Origin: Luzula sylvatica
Lineage: Eukaryota; Streptophyta; Magnoliopsida; Poales; Juncaceae
NCBI GenBank assembly: GCA_946800325.1
Contig: OX326957.1
Coordinates: 22,569,007 to 22,633,006, forward strand
Direction: 5' to 3'
DNA: 64,000 nt
In this document: piece by piece, positions 24,507 to 35,685 of the stretch
How positions within the stretch are numbered: the first letter of the stretch is position 1
Layout of the letters: each line of letters starts with the position of its first letter
Program-made: the position numbers and the translations under genes
Notes under the pieces: model-generated
The model's input: the letters and a program-made list of their open reading frames with translations, nothing else
The model's database searches: none
What the model was told of the DNA's origin: nothing

Positions 24507-25551
24507 ATCTCTGTTAGGAATGTAATGGAGGTGTTAGTGAGTATGGAGTTTAGTATTAGGAATAAGAGTTGTTAGATCCAACGGTCCTGATTAATGGACC
24601 GTTGGATATCAATGGTTAGGAAGATTTAGTTCACTCTATAAATAAGCCTCATTGTAAATCCTTTTTATCAATAATAATACAACAGTATTTCATTAATCTC
24701 TCCTTAATTTATCATTATATATATTTCTACATGATATCAAGAGCATAAAGCAAACCCCAAGATCCTCAAAAAGATACAAGAAAGTGAGAGTGGACATGAG
24801 AATGAGAAGCTTGAAGGCAAACGCCGAAATTTCTCTTTCGATTTTTCGACTCTCAAAGTCTCAAGAAGATGCAAGAACGTGTAAAGAAGACACCAATCTA
24901 GTTCAAATTGACCGGTACCATATCGGTACCGGTACATCCAAACTTCCGATTACAAAACGTAAGGTTCTATTAAAGTCTTTCTCTCTTCTTCATCAAATTT
25001 TCTTAATTCTTTTTCTTTTACAACAAAAACAATAAAAAAATCTCTCTAATAACCTTATCAAATAAGCTTCTCAAATAATCTCATAATTCTAGAATATTAT
25101 GTACATAACCTCTTCGAGCAAACGCTCAAAAATAACCTTCTAAATTAACCTCCTTTTCTACCTAATAACTTTCTCAAATAACCCTATAATTCTAGAATAT
25201 TATAATCTTTCCGAGCAAACGCTCCAAAATAACCTTCTCAATAAACCTCCTTCTCAAAATAAATTTCTTGATTAGCAAACGCTAACAAACAAACAAAAAA
25301 AAAAAATCTGGTTTTTTTTTAGCAGATTTCGAATTCCAGATTCTTACAGAACCAGGAAATAAATACCAACCTTATTTTCTGGGTTCGGAGCACAGTCTGA
25401 AATGTTTTTCCCGGCTTTCTTATTCGGATTTTCTGAAAAATCGGTATAATAAATCTGGAACTCCAAATCCCACCCAAACCGGTACAAGAACTTCAAATCC
25501 CACCCAAAAACAACTCCACAAAATCGATTCGTACTGGCCATCACTCTTCGC

Positions 25552-26263
25552 CAATGGTCCAGAAATCGCTCGGCGCTCGTTGGTCGGCAGACGACCATCA
25601 AGCGCCAAGGATGATTAATCGGGATTAATCGGGAATCTCGGCGGACCTCGGCGGATTTTTATTTTTTTTATATTTAATATTTAAATTAATTAAACAAAAT
25701 TACAAATCACAGTTTTTTTAATAAGTTTTGAATAATTTAAGTAACAAAATACACTACGTCACTAAACTAACATAAACTCAAATAATAATAATAATAATAA
25801 TATATATATAAATAATATGAAAAATATGAAAAAATTTAGTCCAAATATATTTTTTGAATAGTATCCGACAAACGATCATTTTCATTATTGATGCCTAATT
25901 TTTTTGATGTCAATGACAATCTATTGGCAATCCATAACGAAAACGATCGTTATTTTCAATAGTATCCCACAACCTCTCATAATATATGATTTTTTGTGTT
26001 TCACATTCAACTAACTAGGCTATGGACCCGTCGGCAATTAAAAAAAAATACACATCTAAAAATCGGCTCGGCGGTGCCTTGGCGGTCTTGGCGGACCCTT
26101 GGCGGAAATCCGCCAAGCACAAAACGCCGATGGTTTATCTCGACGGCGGACCCTCGACTACCGATTAATCACCGATTAATCGGCCGCCAAGGCCGATTAA
26201 TCACCGATTAATCGGCCGCCAAGGCCGATTAATTGGCCGCCAAGGCCGATTTCCAGAACACTG
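25552..26263. mobile_element. Nested hAT-like element with 8-bp duplication
   Basis: Ends are CAATGGTCCAGAAATCG and CGATTTCCAGAACACTG (imperfect TIR). Flanks are CTCTTCGC at 25544-25551 and 26264-26271, an exact 8-bp duplication. The subterminal regions carry repeated GATTAATCGG and GGCGGAC motifs. The insertion splits the captured sequence of the copia-type element. Confidence 0.75.
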
Positions 26264-26515
26264 CTCTTCGCCAAGCTCCTAGAGAAGAGGAGCGTCGATG
26301 ATCTCATCTTGAGCTGTGGTTCGAGCGGTGGTGGTGTTGACGTGGCCGTGCTTTCAGATCCAGCTACTGGTGGAGACTTTGGCGCTGCTGTTGCTAGCTC
26401 CGAGGGTCTCGATAGGATCAGGCGCGGAAGAGATGACTACCCCTGGCCCCACAAGGGCATCCCCAGTTCCTACGATCACGCTTCGGTTAGAAGGAGACAT
26501 CACATATATCAGCAA

Positions 26516-26800
26516 GTGTACGCCGGTTTTCACCTCCACGGTCTCAATTACACTCGAGTCCACAAAATCCTCTTCGTTTTCACTAAAGCCCCCGATAATA
26601 TTGCGGGAACCATCAGAAGGAGAGCTGAAACTACTACAACTTCGCCAATTTCTTCTCTGACAAGAGAAGCTGGCAGTTTGAAATGGGTTATTGGATCCGG
26701 GTATAGAAACCCTAAATCCAGTTTGCGGATTAAAGGTCTTGTTGCTTAAGGAGTAATGGATTGGGGTTGAGTAGAGAACTGGTCCTTTAATCGTTGCCAT
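26516..26800 (-). pseudogene. Captured first-exon fragment resembling plastid bifunctional nuclease (BBD/DUF151)
   Basis: The minus strand encodes a 95-residue stretch starting at an ATG (26800). It opens with a Ser/Asn/Arg-rich segment that looks like a chloroplast transit peptide, then ENEEDFVDSSVIETVEVK. That last segment resembles the conserved region just after the transit peptide in plant bifunctional nuclease (BBD) proteins, where it precedes the BFN/DUF151 domain. Similarity ends abruptly at about 26516, as at an exon edge, and no nuclease domain follows. It is antisense to the host LTR element. The identification is from memory of the family and is moderate; capture is inferred from the flanking LTRs. 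Confidence 0.5.
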
Positions 26801-26999
26801 TCTCTTGTTCTTGTGAAGGTCAGTAAGAGATAGTGTGGAGGATGAAATTGCGAACAAATCCGCTTTCTCCTTTGAGCAAGAACGCAATTGCAGAGGGGAT
26901 GAAATCCCTGATGAAAACCTGATCGTAGTACAGCATTTGATTCGGCAAATGTGGCCAAATTGCAAAAGCGCCCCTGAGAAACTGCGATGGCTGTGGAAA

Positions 27000-27270
27000 T
27001 CGAGGTGACCGATGGGCCGATATTGCAGGGGAGATATTTCCTCGACCTAGCAAGCTCAGCGACCGCTTCCCTGAGGCTTATGGCAACGAAACAGCTGCTC
27101 CCTTTGCTAATGGTGATGCTTGTTCCCCTGATCTCCGCCTCATCACTAAGATGTGTTCATCACACATAGAAACTGGAGAGCTTGTTAATTTCGATTTCGA
27201 TTCTGTTCCCTCGAAGATTTACGACATTATAAAGCAAGCTCACGGTGGTTCAGGCCCCACCTTAGCTTGA
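27000..27270 (+). pseudogene. Second gene-like fragment, origin unknown
   Basis: One + frame is open for about 80 codons up to a stop next to the polypurine tract. Its composition is protein-like (contains [15 protein letters not shown] and SKIYDIIKQAHGG). I do not recognise the family. It may be another captured exon or a degraded retroelement protein. Confidence 0.35.
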
Positions 27271-27577
27271 GGGGGCTGTTAGGAATGTAATGGAGGTGTT
27301 AGTGAGTATGGAGTTTGGTATTAGGAATAAGAGTTGTTAGATCCAACGGTCATGATTAATGGACCGTTGGATATCAATGGTTAGGGAGATTTAGTTAACT
27401 CTATAAATAAGCCTCATTGTAAATCCTTTTTATCAATCAATAATACAACAATATTTCATTAACCTCTCCTTAATTTATCATTATATATATTTCTACAATC
27501 CCAATTTCAATTTTCAAAATTATGCTATGTGATGTGTTATGTCCTAATTGAGTTTTTATTATTTGAAATTGATCTTA

Positions 27578-27735
27578 CAATATTTATCAATTTTTAAAAT
27601 TTTTTTTTTATATTTTTTATATTTTTTCCGATTTTTTTATCAACAGTCCGTTTTTTTTTCCAACTCGGCCGAGTCTAGTCCGAGTCGACTGGGCCGGCCG
27701 AGTCCGAGTCCGAGTCCTAGTCCGATATTCAGAAC
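27578..27735. repeat. Direct repeat of the block at 31629-31770
   Basis: Both blocks run from TTTATCAATTTTTAAAAT through a T-rich stretch into GGCCGAGTC / GTCCGAGTCGAC motifs. Such CCGAGTC-rich strings are common in subterminal parts of hAT-like MITEs. Confidence 0.5.
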
Positions 27736-28167
27736 CATGGTATAAACCCAATTTGTGAACCAATTCGAGTTGAAATTATATCTTGAGTGTGTGATCTTGA
27801 TAATTTCTTGGCATGTTCATTACAGAACTCGCCATGCTCAACCAAACTGAAAGATAATACAAGCATAATATTTCTTGCATATTTTGCAATTCAGTCCTAA
27901 CTTTCTTCCTTTTTGGTATAGCAGCTGAAGTTTTTCATATTAAAGACTAATTAAACAATTTGGTGATATACCTAAGAATTAATTGAAAGGTAGATTGTTG
28001 TTTCATTTGTCTCAGATCTTGGTTTTAACATGATTTTTTTTCTTTCTGTTTTCTTCTAGATCTATATTTATTTTTATTCAATTTGTGCTTCGGAAGATTT
28101 ATGTGTTTTTTTAATTTGTGGCAAGCCTTGGTGTTCTGAAAGGAAATAAGGATGGTGGCATGGTGCT

Positions 28168-28679
28168 AATAAGCTGAAGAGGCCTCGCATTGCCTTCTTT
28201 GTGTTCATGTAATTCATCGCTACTATGTTTTCTCCTTTTCTCAGTGGAATATATTTTGTTTTTAAGTTGAAAATATTGTAATCTGTGATTGTTTGAAAAT
28301 AAGATCCTTATCCGTGGCTAATTATATACTGATTATGAATTGATTGTTGATTCATTCATGTAATCAAGATGAGTCAATTTTTGAATTTCAATTTCAATTC
28401 ATTTAATAATGTGCCAAAGCTGGTGGTGTCAAGTGGAAATCTTTGTCAGAAGAATTGAGTTTTGTTTTCTGAATTTTGAATATGAAAATTTTCAAATTAT
28501 ATTCTTTGATTATTGTCCTAATGACAACCAATCAAACAGGAGAAAACACTCTCTTGGAGAATGCTGAAAAGCTCAAATATGAATATAAGGCCAAGAATGC
28601 ACAAGACATTGAGGAAGAAATTGCCGATGGAGGATCTGACAAATCAAAGTCTGAACTAGAATATGATAATGGAAGTTAG
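28168..28679 (+). pseudogene. HMGB chromatin-protein pseudogene fragment
   Basis: Three exon-like pieces follow the order of a plant HMGB gene. The first, 28168-28209, encodes KLKRPRIAFFVFM, the start of the HMG box, and ends at a GT donor. The second, 28416-28459, encodes KAGGVKWKSLSEE, the third box helix region. The third, about 28540-28679 after an AAACAG acceptor, encodes AEKLKYEYKAKN and an acidic tail with SDKSKSELEYDN. HMGB proteins are small non-histone nuclear proteins that bend DNA; each piece matches a separate short exon of that family. The exon between the first two pieces, the N-terminus, and a clean frame in the third piece are missing, so it is a pseudogene or captured fragment. 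Confidence 0.65.
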
Positions 28680-28904
28680 TTTTGCAGTTTAGTCCCTGCG
28701 GAATTTTGGAGTTTGACTTGCTTATGAAATACTTGGAAGATTACTTTTTTTGTCTGGTTTATTCGTTCATTTTCCTATATTGGCCAAAATGAGTAGATTT
28801 TGACCAATCATTTTAGTATTTATCTTTTTTTTTTCCTTACAAATTATAGATTTTGTATTTTCCAAATTCACAGGGAGTATCAAGTAAAAATTCTATTTAC
28901 TAGT

Positions 28905-29402
28905 TCATAACTAAGTTAGTCAATTCGTGAATAGTTCGCGAATAATCACGAATTATATGAATTTTGAAAAATACGCGAACTTCGCGTATCTAATTCAGTA
29001 ATTCGGAAATATTCGCGAATTTTATGGGCAAAAAATATTCAGCCGATTTTTTGCCGAATTTTTCAAATTGGAAAATTTTAATTGTTTCTATGTTTTGCAA
29101 TTTCTAAATTACATGAGTCATATCATGATCTTAGTTAGTCAATTCGCGAATAGTTTGCGAATAATATACGAATTATACGAATTTTGAAAAATACGCGAAT
29201 TTCGCGATATTATATTTTGCCGAATTTTTTAACCGAATTTTTAATAAAAATCGTATTATACACGAACCTATACGAATACGAATATTAGCCGTTCATGTTT
29301 TTTAGGTCCGGATTTTTTGCCGTATTGAAAAACGCACTATCCGAATTATACACGAACATATCCCGTATCGTATTATTGCCGTATTCCGAATGACTGACTA
29401 TG
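28905..29402. mobile_element. hAT-like MITE, TTCGCGAAT-rich
   Basis: Dense AATTCGCGAAT-type motifs and roughly inverted ends (TTAGTCAATTCG at left, CGAATGACTGACTA at right). A second internal copy of the left end lies near 29130. Exact borders and target duplication are uncertain. Confidence 0.4.
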
Positions 29403-29903
29403 CTATGATTCATAATACCAATCTAATAGTATTTCATAATTTCATAATTTATATATAATCTTAAAAGAGGAGATGAATTGTCGCCTCCCTCTCCGAATCG
29501 TTCGTGTTTATTTTTAATTAGATTATGTCAAAATCTTGGATGCTTATTTGGCGGTTTAGTTCCTGTGAAATTGTAGGATTTTACTCGCCTATGAAACGCA
29601 CAAAATACAATATGTGTGTATTTTTTTGGTATGGATTTTATCCTGGATGCTAATTTTTCAATTTAGTCCCTGCGGAATTTTGGGATTAGAGTCGCATATG
29701 AGTGGTTAGGTCAAAAGCAGAGGAACTATTCAGAGGAAGTGTTTATGCGAGGAAAATATGATTACGTCAATTACAAATCAATATCGGCTCATGTGTGATC
29801 TATTTCGAGGATGGCCCGATTTAAACGGTTTTTTTTTTTTTTTTTTTTTTTTTTTGAGAAAAATAAAGTGGACTCATAGATTCCATACCTATTGTTATAT
29901 TAA

Positions 29904-29935
29904 CTAGGAAGAAAACTCGCGCTTCGCTGCGAATA
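29904..29935 (-). mobile_element. Helitron-like 3' terminus, minus strand
   Basis: On the minus strand TTCGCAGCGAAGCGCGAG, which can fold, is followed by TTTTCTTC and CTAG (29907-29904), then T. This matches the Helitron 3' end pattern; the element body would lie to the right, over the tandem repeats at 30.3-31.0 kb. Confidence 0.45.
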
Positions 29936-30329
29936 TTTACAATATATTTTAACATAGTAAAAAAAACATTACTACGTGTAGATACAAATAAAACAAAAAA
30001 TTAACATATTACATAAAAAAAATGAAGTATTTAATGAGGTTGTAAAGAAAAAAATTGACAAATATTTTTTTTTTTCTATAATAAAAATAAAACATAGACA
30101 AAACGACATTAGTAAATGTAGATATATTAGTACATGGAGTAGATAAAAAAATGTTGCATAAAAAAAAGGAGATGAAGTAATATAATGAGGTTGGAAAGAA
30201 AAATTATGAAATTTTGGATGAATGTTAATTAAATACGGGCCCTATATTCAAATGAATGAAAAAAATATATATATATATATATTATAAATAAAACATAGCC
30301 AAATCCATCCTCTCTTTAAAGAGAGATAA

Positions 30330-31070
30330 ATTTTGATCAAATACATGTTGAATACATATTGAATACAAATTTTGATCAAAATGTTATTTAAAACACAGTC
30401 CTTTATTAATGAAATACATGTTGAATACATATTGAATACATTTTTTTGATCAAAATGTTATTTAAAACACGACCCTTTATTAATGAAATACATGTTGAAT
30501 ACATATTGAATACAAATTTTGATAAAAATGTTATTCAAAACACAACCCTTTATTAATGAAATACATGTTGAATACATATTGAATACAAAGTTAAAAATAT
30601 AAGATCAAAATGTTATTTAAAACATAGCCCTTTATTAATCAAATACATGTTGAATACATATTGAATACAAAGTTAAAAATATAACATGATATAAAGTCAA
30701 AGAGGTGATGTGGCTCATTGTGGAAGCTCCAAATCAATACATGTTGAACACATATTGAATACAAAGTTAAAAATATAGCATCAAAATGTTATTTAAAACA
30801 TAGTCCTTTATTAATCAAATACATGTTGAATACATATTGAATACAAAGTTAAAAATATAACATGATATAAAGTCAAAGAAGTGATGTGTCTCATTGTGGA
30901 AGCTCAAAATCATCCTCTCTTTAAAGAGAGATAAAACATATTGAATACAAAGTTAATAATATAACATGATATAAAGTCAAAGAAGTGATGTGGCTCATTG
31001 TGAAAACTCAAAATCATCCTCTCTTTAAAGGGAGATAAATATGAAAGGTTTACAGCCTCTATGAAATGTT
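30330..31070. repeat. Complex tandem repeat, roughly 75-85-bp units in higher-order arrangement
   Basis: Units contain CAAAATGTTATTTAAAACA, CCTTTATTAAT and ATACATGTTGAATACATATT. From 30684 a second unit type is interleaved (ATGATATAAAGTCAAAGA and GTGGCTCATTGTGGAAGCTC). Three copies of ATCCTCTCTTTAAAGAGAG-like sequence also recur. Confidence 0.75.
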
Positions 31071-31993
31071 TAGAGCCTCTATTAGGATATAAACCCTAGT
31101 TAAGAAACATACCAATGGACATGCATAACATTGGATCGCACCTTACACAGACTTAGAAACGAAAAATCACAAAATGGAAACCAGGTTACACAAAATATAG
31201 AATTACAAAACCTGATCAACGTATTTTTGTTCATATATATTTACCCTTTGAACACTCACAAGTCATCAATAACAATATACCTTTTCAAAACTCAAGAATA
31301 ACAAATTTACCCTTGTAACTCAAAAATCAGTTTGTTTTTTCGTATTCTAGTGTTTAGATTTAGAAGCACTCCTTGAAGAGGTTGCGCTCATGGTTCATAA
31401 TCTCGGCCGAGTATAAATAACATTTAATTTTGTACATGTTCATATAAAAATTATTGTATTAGATAGCCACTAACTATATTATTGAGTTTGAATTTATACA
31501 ACCAATAGTCATATTATTGTACGTGACAATATCCATATTATTGTATATACAACCAATAACCATATTATTACGAATAACATGTTTTTCAATGTAGTAATTT
31601 TGATTTTATTAGTTGAATTTGTTTTTATCATGTTTATCAATTTTTAAAATAATTTTTTTATAGTTTTTCGAATTTTTTTCGAATTTTTTACAAGTCGTCA
31701 GATTTTTTTTCCGACTTGGCCGAGTCTGGTCCGAGTCGACGGGACCGGCCGAGTCTGAGTCCTATGAGATGGGGAAAAAGTAACCTGGATCTAAAATTTA
31801 GACTTTTTAATATGAAAACTTCAGCTGCTACACCAAAAAGGAAGAAAGTTAGGACTGAATTGCAAAATATGCAAGAAATATTATGTTTGTATTATCTTTG
31901 AGTTAGGTTGAGCATGACGTGTTCATTCGTTGAAATTATGTAATGAACATGTCAAGAAAATAGCAAGATCACACACTCAAGATATAATTTCAA

Positions 31994-32163
31994 GAGTAAT
32001 GATAGGGACAATGAATTTGGTCCCTCGAATTGACCTCACCTGCCACGTGGCAGTCAGCTATTGGATGCATTAAAGTTGTGTAAAACATGCATCCAATAAT
32101 TGTCTGCCACGTGGCAGGTGAGGTCAATTCGAGGGACCAATTTCGTGGTCTGTATCATTACTC
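31994..32163. mobile_element. 170-bp Mutator-type MITE with 9-bp duplication
   Basis: Almost the whole element is palindromic: GAGTAATGATA and GGTCCCTCGAATTGACCTCA in the left half are mirrored in the right half. It is flanked by TAATTTCAA at 31985-31993 and 32164-32172. The inverted paralogous copy at about 27770 carries a single TAATTTCAA and no insert, which proves the insertion and its 9-bp duplication. Confidence 0.88.
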
Positions 32164-32532
32164 TAATTTCAACTCAAATTGGTTCACAAATTGGGTTTAT
32201 AGTTTGTGCTCCTATGAGATGGGAAAAAAGTAACCTGGATCTAAAATTTAGACTTTTTCCGAAATGAATTGATTTTAATATCAGTTCATTTGATTTTAAC
32301 AGATCAAATGATAGATCAAATGATGCTAATTTTAAGAAAGTCGATGTATACAAGTATTTATCAAATTGCAACTGTATATACATGACATTTGAAAATTTGA
32401 TGTAAGTATGATAATCAACTAATCTTTCTGGTATTGTAGTAGTTCAAATTTTAACGGCCAGCTAAATGCTATGTTGATTGATATTGAATGATTAGAACTA
32501 AGTTTCTCTTCAGTTGAGTCTAACCTCTTCGA

Positions 32533-32940
32533 ATTTTAATTAGTATAATTTTATAGTTTTTCCTGCGTCAGGATTCGGCCACATCATCCCCATTGTTTTG
32601 GACCGTCGGATTTAGCTCATTTTTACGTTGCTGCACCCCATCCGTCCATTGGTTTGATGGACTGGGTCTTCATACACCGAGCTTCATATTACTTATTGTG
32701 TAGCTTGGTCTACAAAGAACCAAGTCCATTCAACATATTTTAATTAGTATAATTTTATAGTTTTTCCTACCCCAGGATTCGGCCACGTCATCCCCATTGT
32801 TTTGGACCGTCGGATTTAGCTCATTTTTACGTTGCTGCATCCCATCCGTCCATTGGTTTGATGGACTGGGTCTTCATACGCCGAGCTTCATATTACTTAT
32901 TGTGTAGCTTGGTCTACAAAGAACCAAGTCCATTCAACAT
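32533..32940. repeat. 204-bp tandem duplication
   Basis: Two copies at an offset of 204 bp, including CCATTGTTTTGGACCGTCGG and TTGGTTTGATGGACTGGGTC, with few differences. Confidence 0.85.
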
Positions 32941-32944
32941 ATTT

Positions 32945-34922
32945 TTTCAAAAAATAGAGACACCTCCCTCTTTCTCTCCCCTCTCTCTCCACTCTCCAGA
33001 TCATTGCGCCCCACTCCTAAACCCTGACTTTTGGGCGCTCTGAAGAGCAAAAAAACGTGCTGGCGACGAAACAACCAATTACACCACATCAGTTGGTACA
33101 CCCTGACCCTAAACCTAAACTACTGATACGACGACGATTACAAGATCCCCTAAACTCTAACCCTAGGCTGCTGAAAACGACGGCGATTACGCGACGTCGG
33201 TTGCTAGACCAGATCTCGGCGGCGGCTACAACTTCTCGGCAACCTAACCCTAGACACGGCTCTAATTCGGTAAGAACTAATTTTTTATGTTGGATTTTTG
33301 TTGTGAATCAAGTGTTAAATGTAAAGAACGAGTTTTCATCTTGCTTTTTGATATATTTTTATTTTCGATATGTGTCAGTTTTCTGGTTTGGTCTTGCTTT
33401 TCCATCTATTTTTCGGTATGTTTCTGGATGTTCATTTTGATGTTGTTATTTGCAAGATTTTAAATTTCAATTGTGATTTCTTCCTAATTTCCGATTTATT
33501 GCTGTTATGTGTTGGCTATGATGCTGGTTTTCTTCCTTATCAGATCTTCCTAAACTGATTCAAGCCCTAATTGCCCTCCGAAATCAACACCTCTTTAACC
33601 ATATCAAGTGAGATCTTAATTTTATTTCAATTGATAAATAATTATTCTAAAAAAGTATATTTCATGTTTTCTTGCTTTCAGGTAACAAGCATACGCTCGA
33701 CGTCCTCTGGATAGAGTTTCTCTTATGAGATGAGATTCACTCTCTCGGTACAGTAAATGCGTGACAATCCATCTGGTACGGCCTCGCTATAGGAAGAAAT
33801 AGCGATTGTTTTCAAGTAATGTCTATTCTAAAACTGGTGAATATATTTTTTTTACAATTTTCTGTTGTTATTTTTTAAAGTGATTTTAATAAGAGATTTG
33901 ATTAGCTTGCGTACTTTTGCAGGGCCCACCAGACTGTTGCCGTGTGTATGCGAAGGTGCATTTATGAAAAAATAGAGTTAGGGTTTGCAAGTTATGACTT
34001 TTCAAATAATTTTGATTGAATTAAATATGACAACAAATCGTTTGAATTAAATATGACAACAAATCGTTCGGTTCTATTTTTTTGCTGCATGTGTTGGTGC
34101 TGATTTTACTTTAGAAAATATTAAGGTATTTTGTTGCTTTTTTTTGTTACGTTATCAAAATCGGTATTAAAGTACATTTATTTTGTTCGTTCATATTATT
34201 CATTCATTCAATGAAATCATATCATTATAATTTCTTTGTTAAATTTTTAAGTGATTTCAGCGAGTTCAGCGATTTTCCTCAATTTTAGCGACTGTCCATG
34301 ATTTCTCAGGGATTCATCTGCGCAAATGAAATCATATTATTTTAAAAAAGCTTTGTGTACCCATCCTAATTAGAGTCTGGGCACTTTGTGGTTATACCAG
34401 TGAGAAAAGATTGTCCAGTAGGGGCTGTTGGGCACGGTTCAATAAAGGAAAATTAGCAAGGTATTAGCAATCCAACAGAAATGATGAGTTCTCTTAACTG
34501 CTGGCCTTAACAAGGTATTATTTTTTTTAATATTGTACTTAAAATTTCGTGTATTAATAATATTTAGTATTATGTGATTTGGTTCATTTTTTAATTTGTT
34601 TTATTAAAGATGAAATGTTGGCAAATTAGCAAGCTGAGAACGATTGGGAGCTGCACGATCTCCTAACGAGGTATCTTCAAATTTGAATATGTTGATATGG
34701 AAGGTTTAAAGTTTCTTAAACTTTGTGTGTTTAACAATCAGATTATGTTATTCTTACTTTTTGCAGACAAGGTGTTTGCTAAACTGTTCAAGAGAGTTAA
34801 GTAACAAAGTAATGAAAACTTAGGTACCATGTGTATTTAATGATTAATTTTGTATTGTTTGAATTTGAACGTGCCAGGATCCTTGAGATAATTGTTTCAA
34901 CATGAAGCACCAATTATGAACA

Positions 34923-34968
<46 letters not shown>

Positions 34969-35490
34969 TTGGTTTTGCTTGGATTATAGCCGTTGCAATT
35001 GTTGGCTCTGATTAACAACATTGCTTCTTCATACATTTGTTCGAGTTGAACCAGCCTCCTGTTCTTCTTACTCTTTGTTACAAAAAAAAATCTATTCACC
35101 GCATGAAATCTCAGAACCCATGTAATTGCTTGGATGTGATGAACTGATTATTTTTAATTACTCTTGGCGCTTCAATGCTTCGCAAATGAAGGAAGTTCAC
35201 AGAGAGCAATAATATGGTTGCCAACTGTATAGATTACAATGTATGATTTGTTGATATATATATATCTGTACTATGTTTTACTTGCTGGTAATGAGAAATA
35301 TAATTCTTTTATGGTTTTGCCTGGATTGTACTACATTAAATCTATTTAGGCAAATTACCAAGAGTGCTCCTAGATGGATTAGTACGCATTAGCAAAGTTT
35401 TACCCACTGCCTATTTTGTTTCTGTCCAATCTTCCAAAGATCATTAAAAAAAGTTGAAGCACAACACACAATATGACGATACCGCGAACT
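32945..35490 (+). ncRNA. Possible spliced transcript or captured exons, unknown
   Basis: A pyrimidine-rich leader (32960-32998) is followed by an exon-like, GC-richer segment ending near a GGTAAGAAC donor (33270). T-rich spacers with candidate acceptors then precede further exon-like pieces near 33544-33607, 33683-33820, 33923-33975 and 34767-34800. None joins into a protein I recognise. A frame beginning near 33057 is open across the first donor but stops in the spacer. Lying just before a Helitron-like 3' end, these may be captured exons. An (AAT)n run occupies 34924-34961. Confidence 0.25.
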
Positions 35491-35498
35491 AAATAAAA

Positions 35499-35527
35499 CC
35501 CGCGCAATTGCGCGGGCGTAGTGCTAG
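35499..35527 (+). mobile_element. Helitron-like 3' terminus
   Basis: The perfect 18-bp palindrome CCCGCGCAATTGCGCGGG (35499-35516) is followed by CGTAGTG and CTAG (35524-35527), then T. This is the strongest Helitron 3' end in the window; the 5' TC end could not be placed. Confidence 0.6.
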
Positions 35528-35685
35528 TATATAAAAAAATGAAACGAGCTTCTTCAATGCATAAAAAATTGATAGCTTGCTTGAACCCTTGCTAGCTAAG
35601 CCATGGACAAAACCTTTGACTTGGTTTGACTTTGCACAAGGACATGGCGTCCTCTTTGAAACATTAAGAAAACTTCAAATTAACA

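Larger units (their letters stand above)
24512..27497 (+). mobile_element. Short copia-type (TRIM-like) LTR element with captured gene pieces
   Basis: The 5' LTR is 24512-24731 (220 bp) and the 3' LTR 27277-27497 (221 bp). Both begin TGTTAGGAATG, end TTTCTACA and are nearly identical. A tRNA-Met-type primer site TGATATCAAGAGC follows the 5' LTR (24732-24744), and the purine run GCTTGAGGGGGC abuts the 3' LTR. Flanks ATCTC (24507-24511) and ATCCC (27498-27502) fit a 5-bp target duplication with one change. The interior has no gag or pol motif; it carries gene-like fragments and a nested hAT-like element. It would depend on another element for mobility. Confidence 0.85.
27740..32203. repeat. Inverted arms enclosing 4 kb with an HMGB pseudogene
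   Basis: The left arm (27740-27960, starting TATAAACCCAATTTGTGAAC) is repeated in inverted orientation at the right (31810-32203). Shared blocks include TTGCAATTCAGTCCTAAC and CAGCTGAAGTTTT. The right arm additionally holds a 170-bp MITE. The right arm is also bracketed by a direct duplication of about 48 bp (31762-31809 and 32211-32258). The structure may be a long-TIR transposon or a rearranged insertion; no 9-bp duplication was found outside the arms. Confidence 0.65.

Noticed and set aside
26309..26749. 146-codon + frame
   Set aside because: Overlaps the minus-strand nuclease-like fragment, whose transit-peptide-like start and conserved segment make that strand the better reading.
28476..28679. 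Small secreted peptide gene next to DUF247 genes
   Set aside because: The hydrophobic start is translated from an intron-like stretch; the rest matches an HMGB C-terminus, so it is a pseudogene exon rather than a secreted S-locus-type partner.
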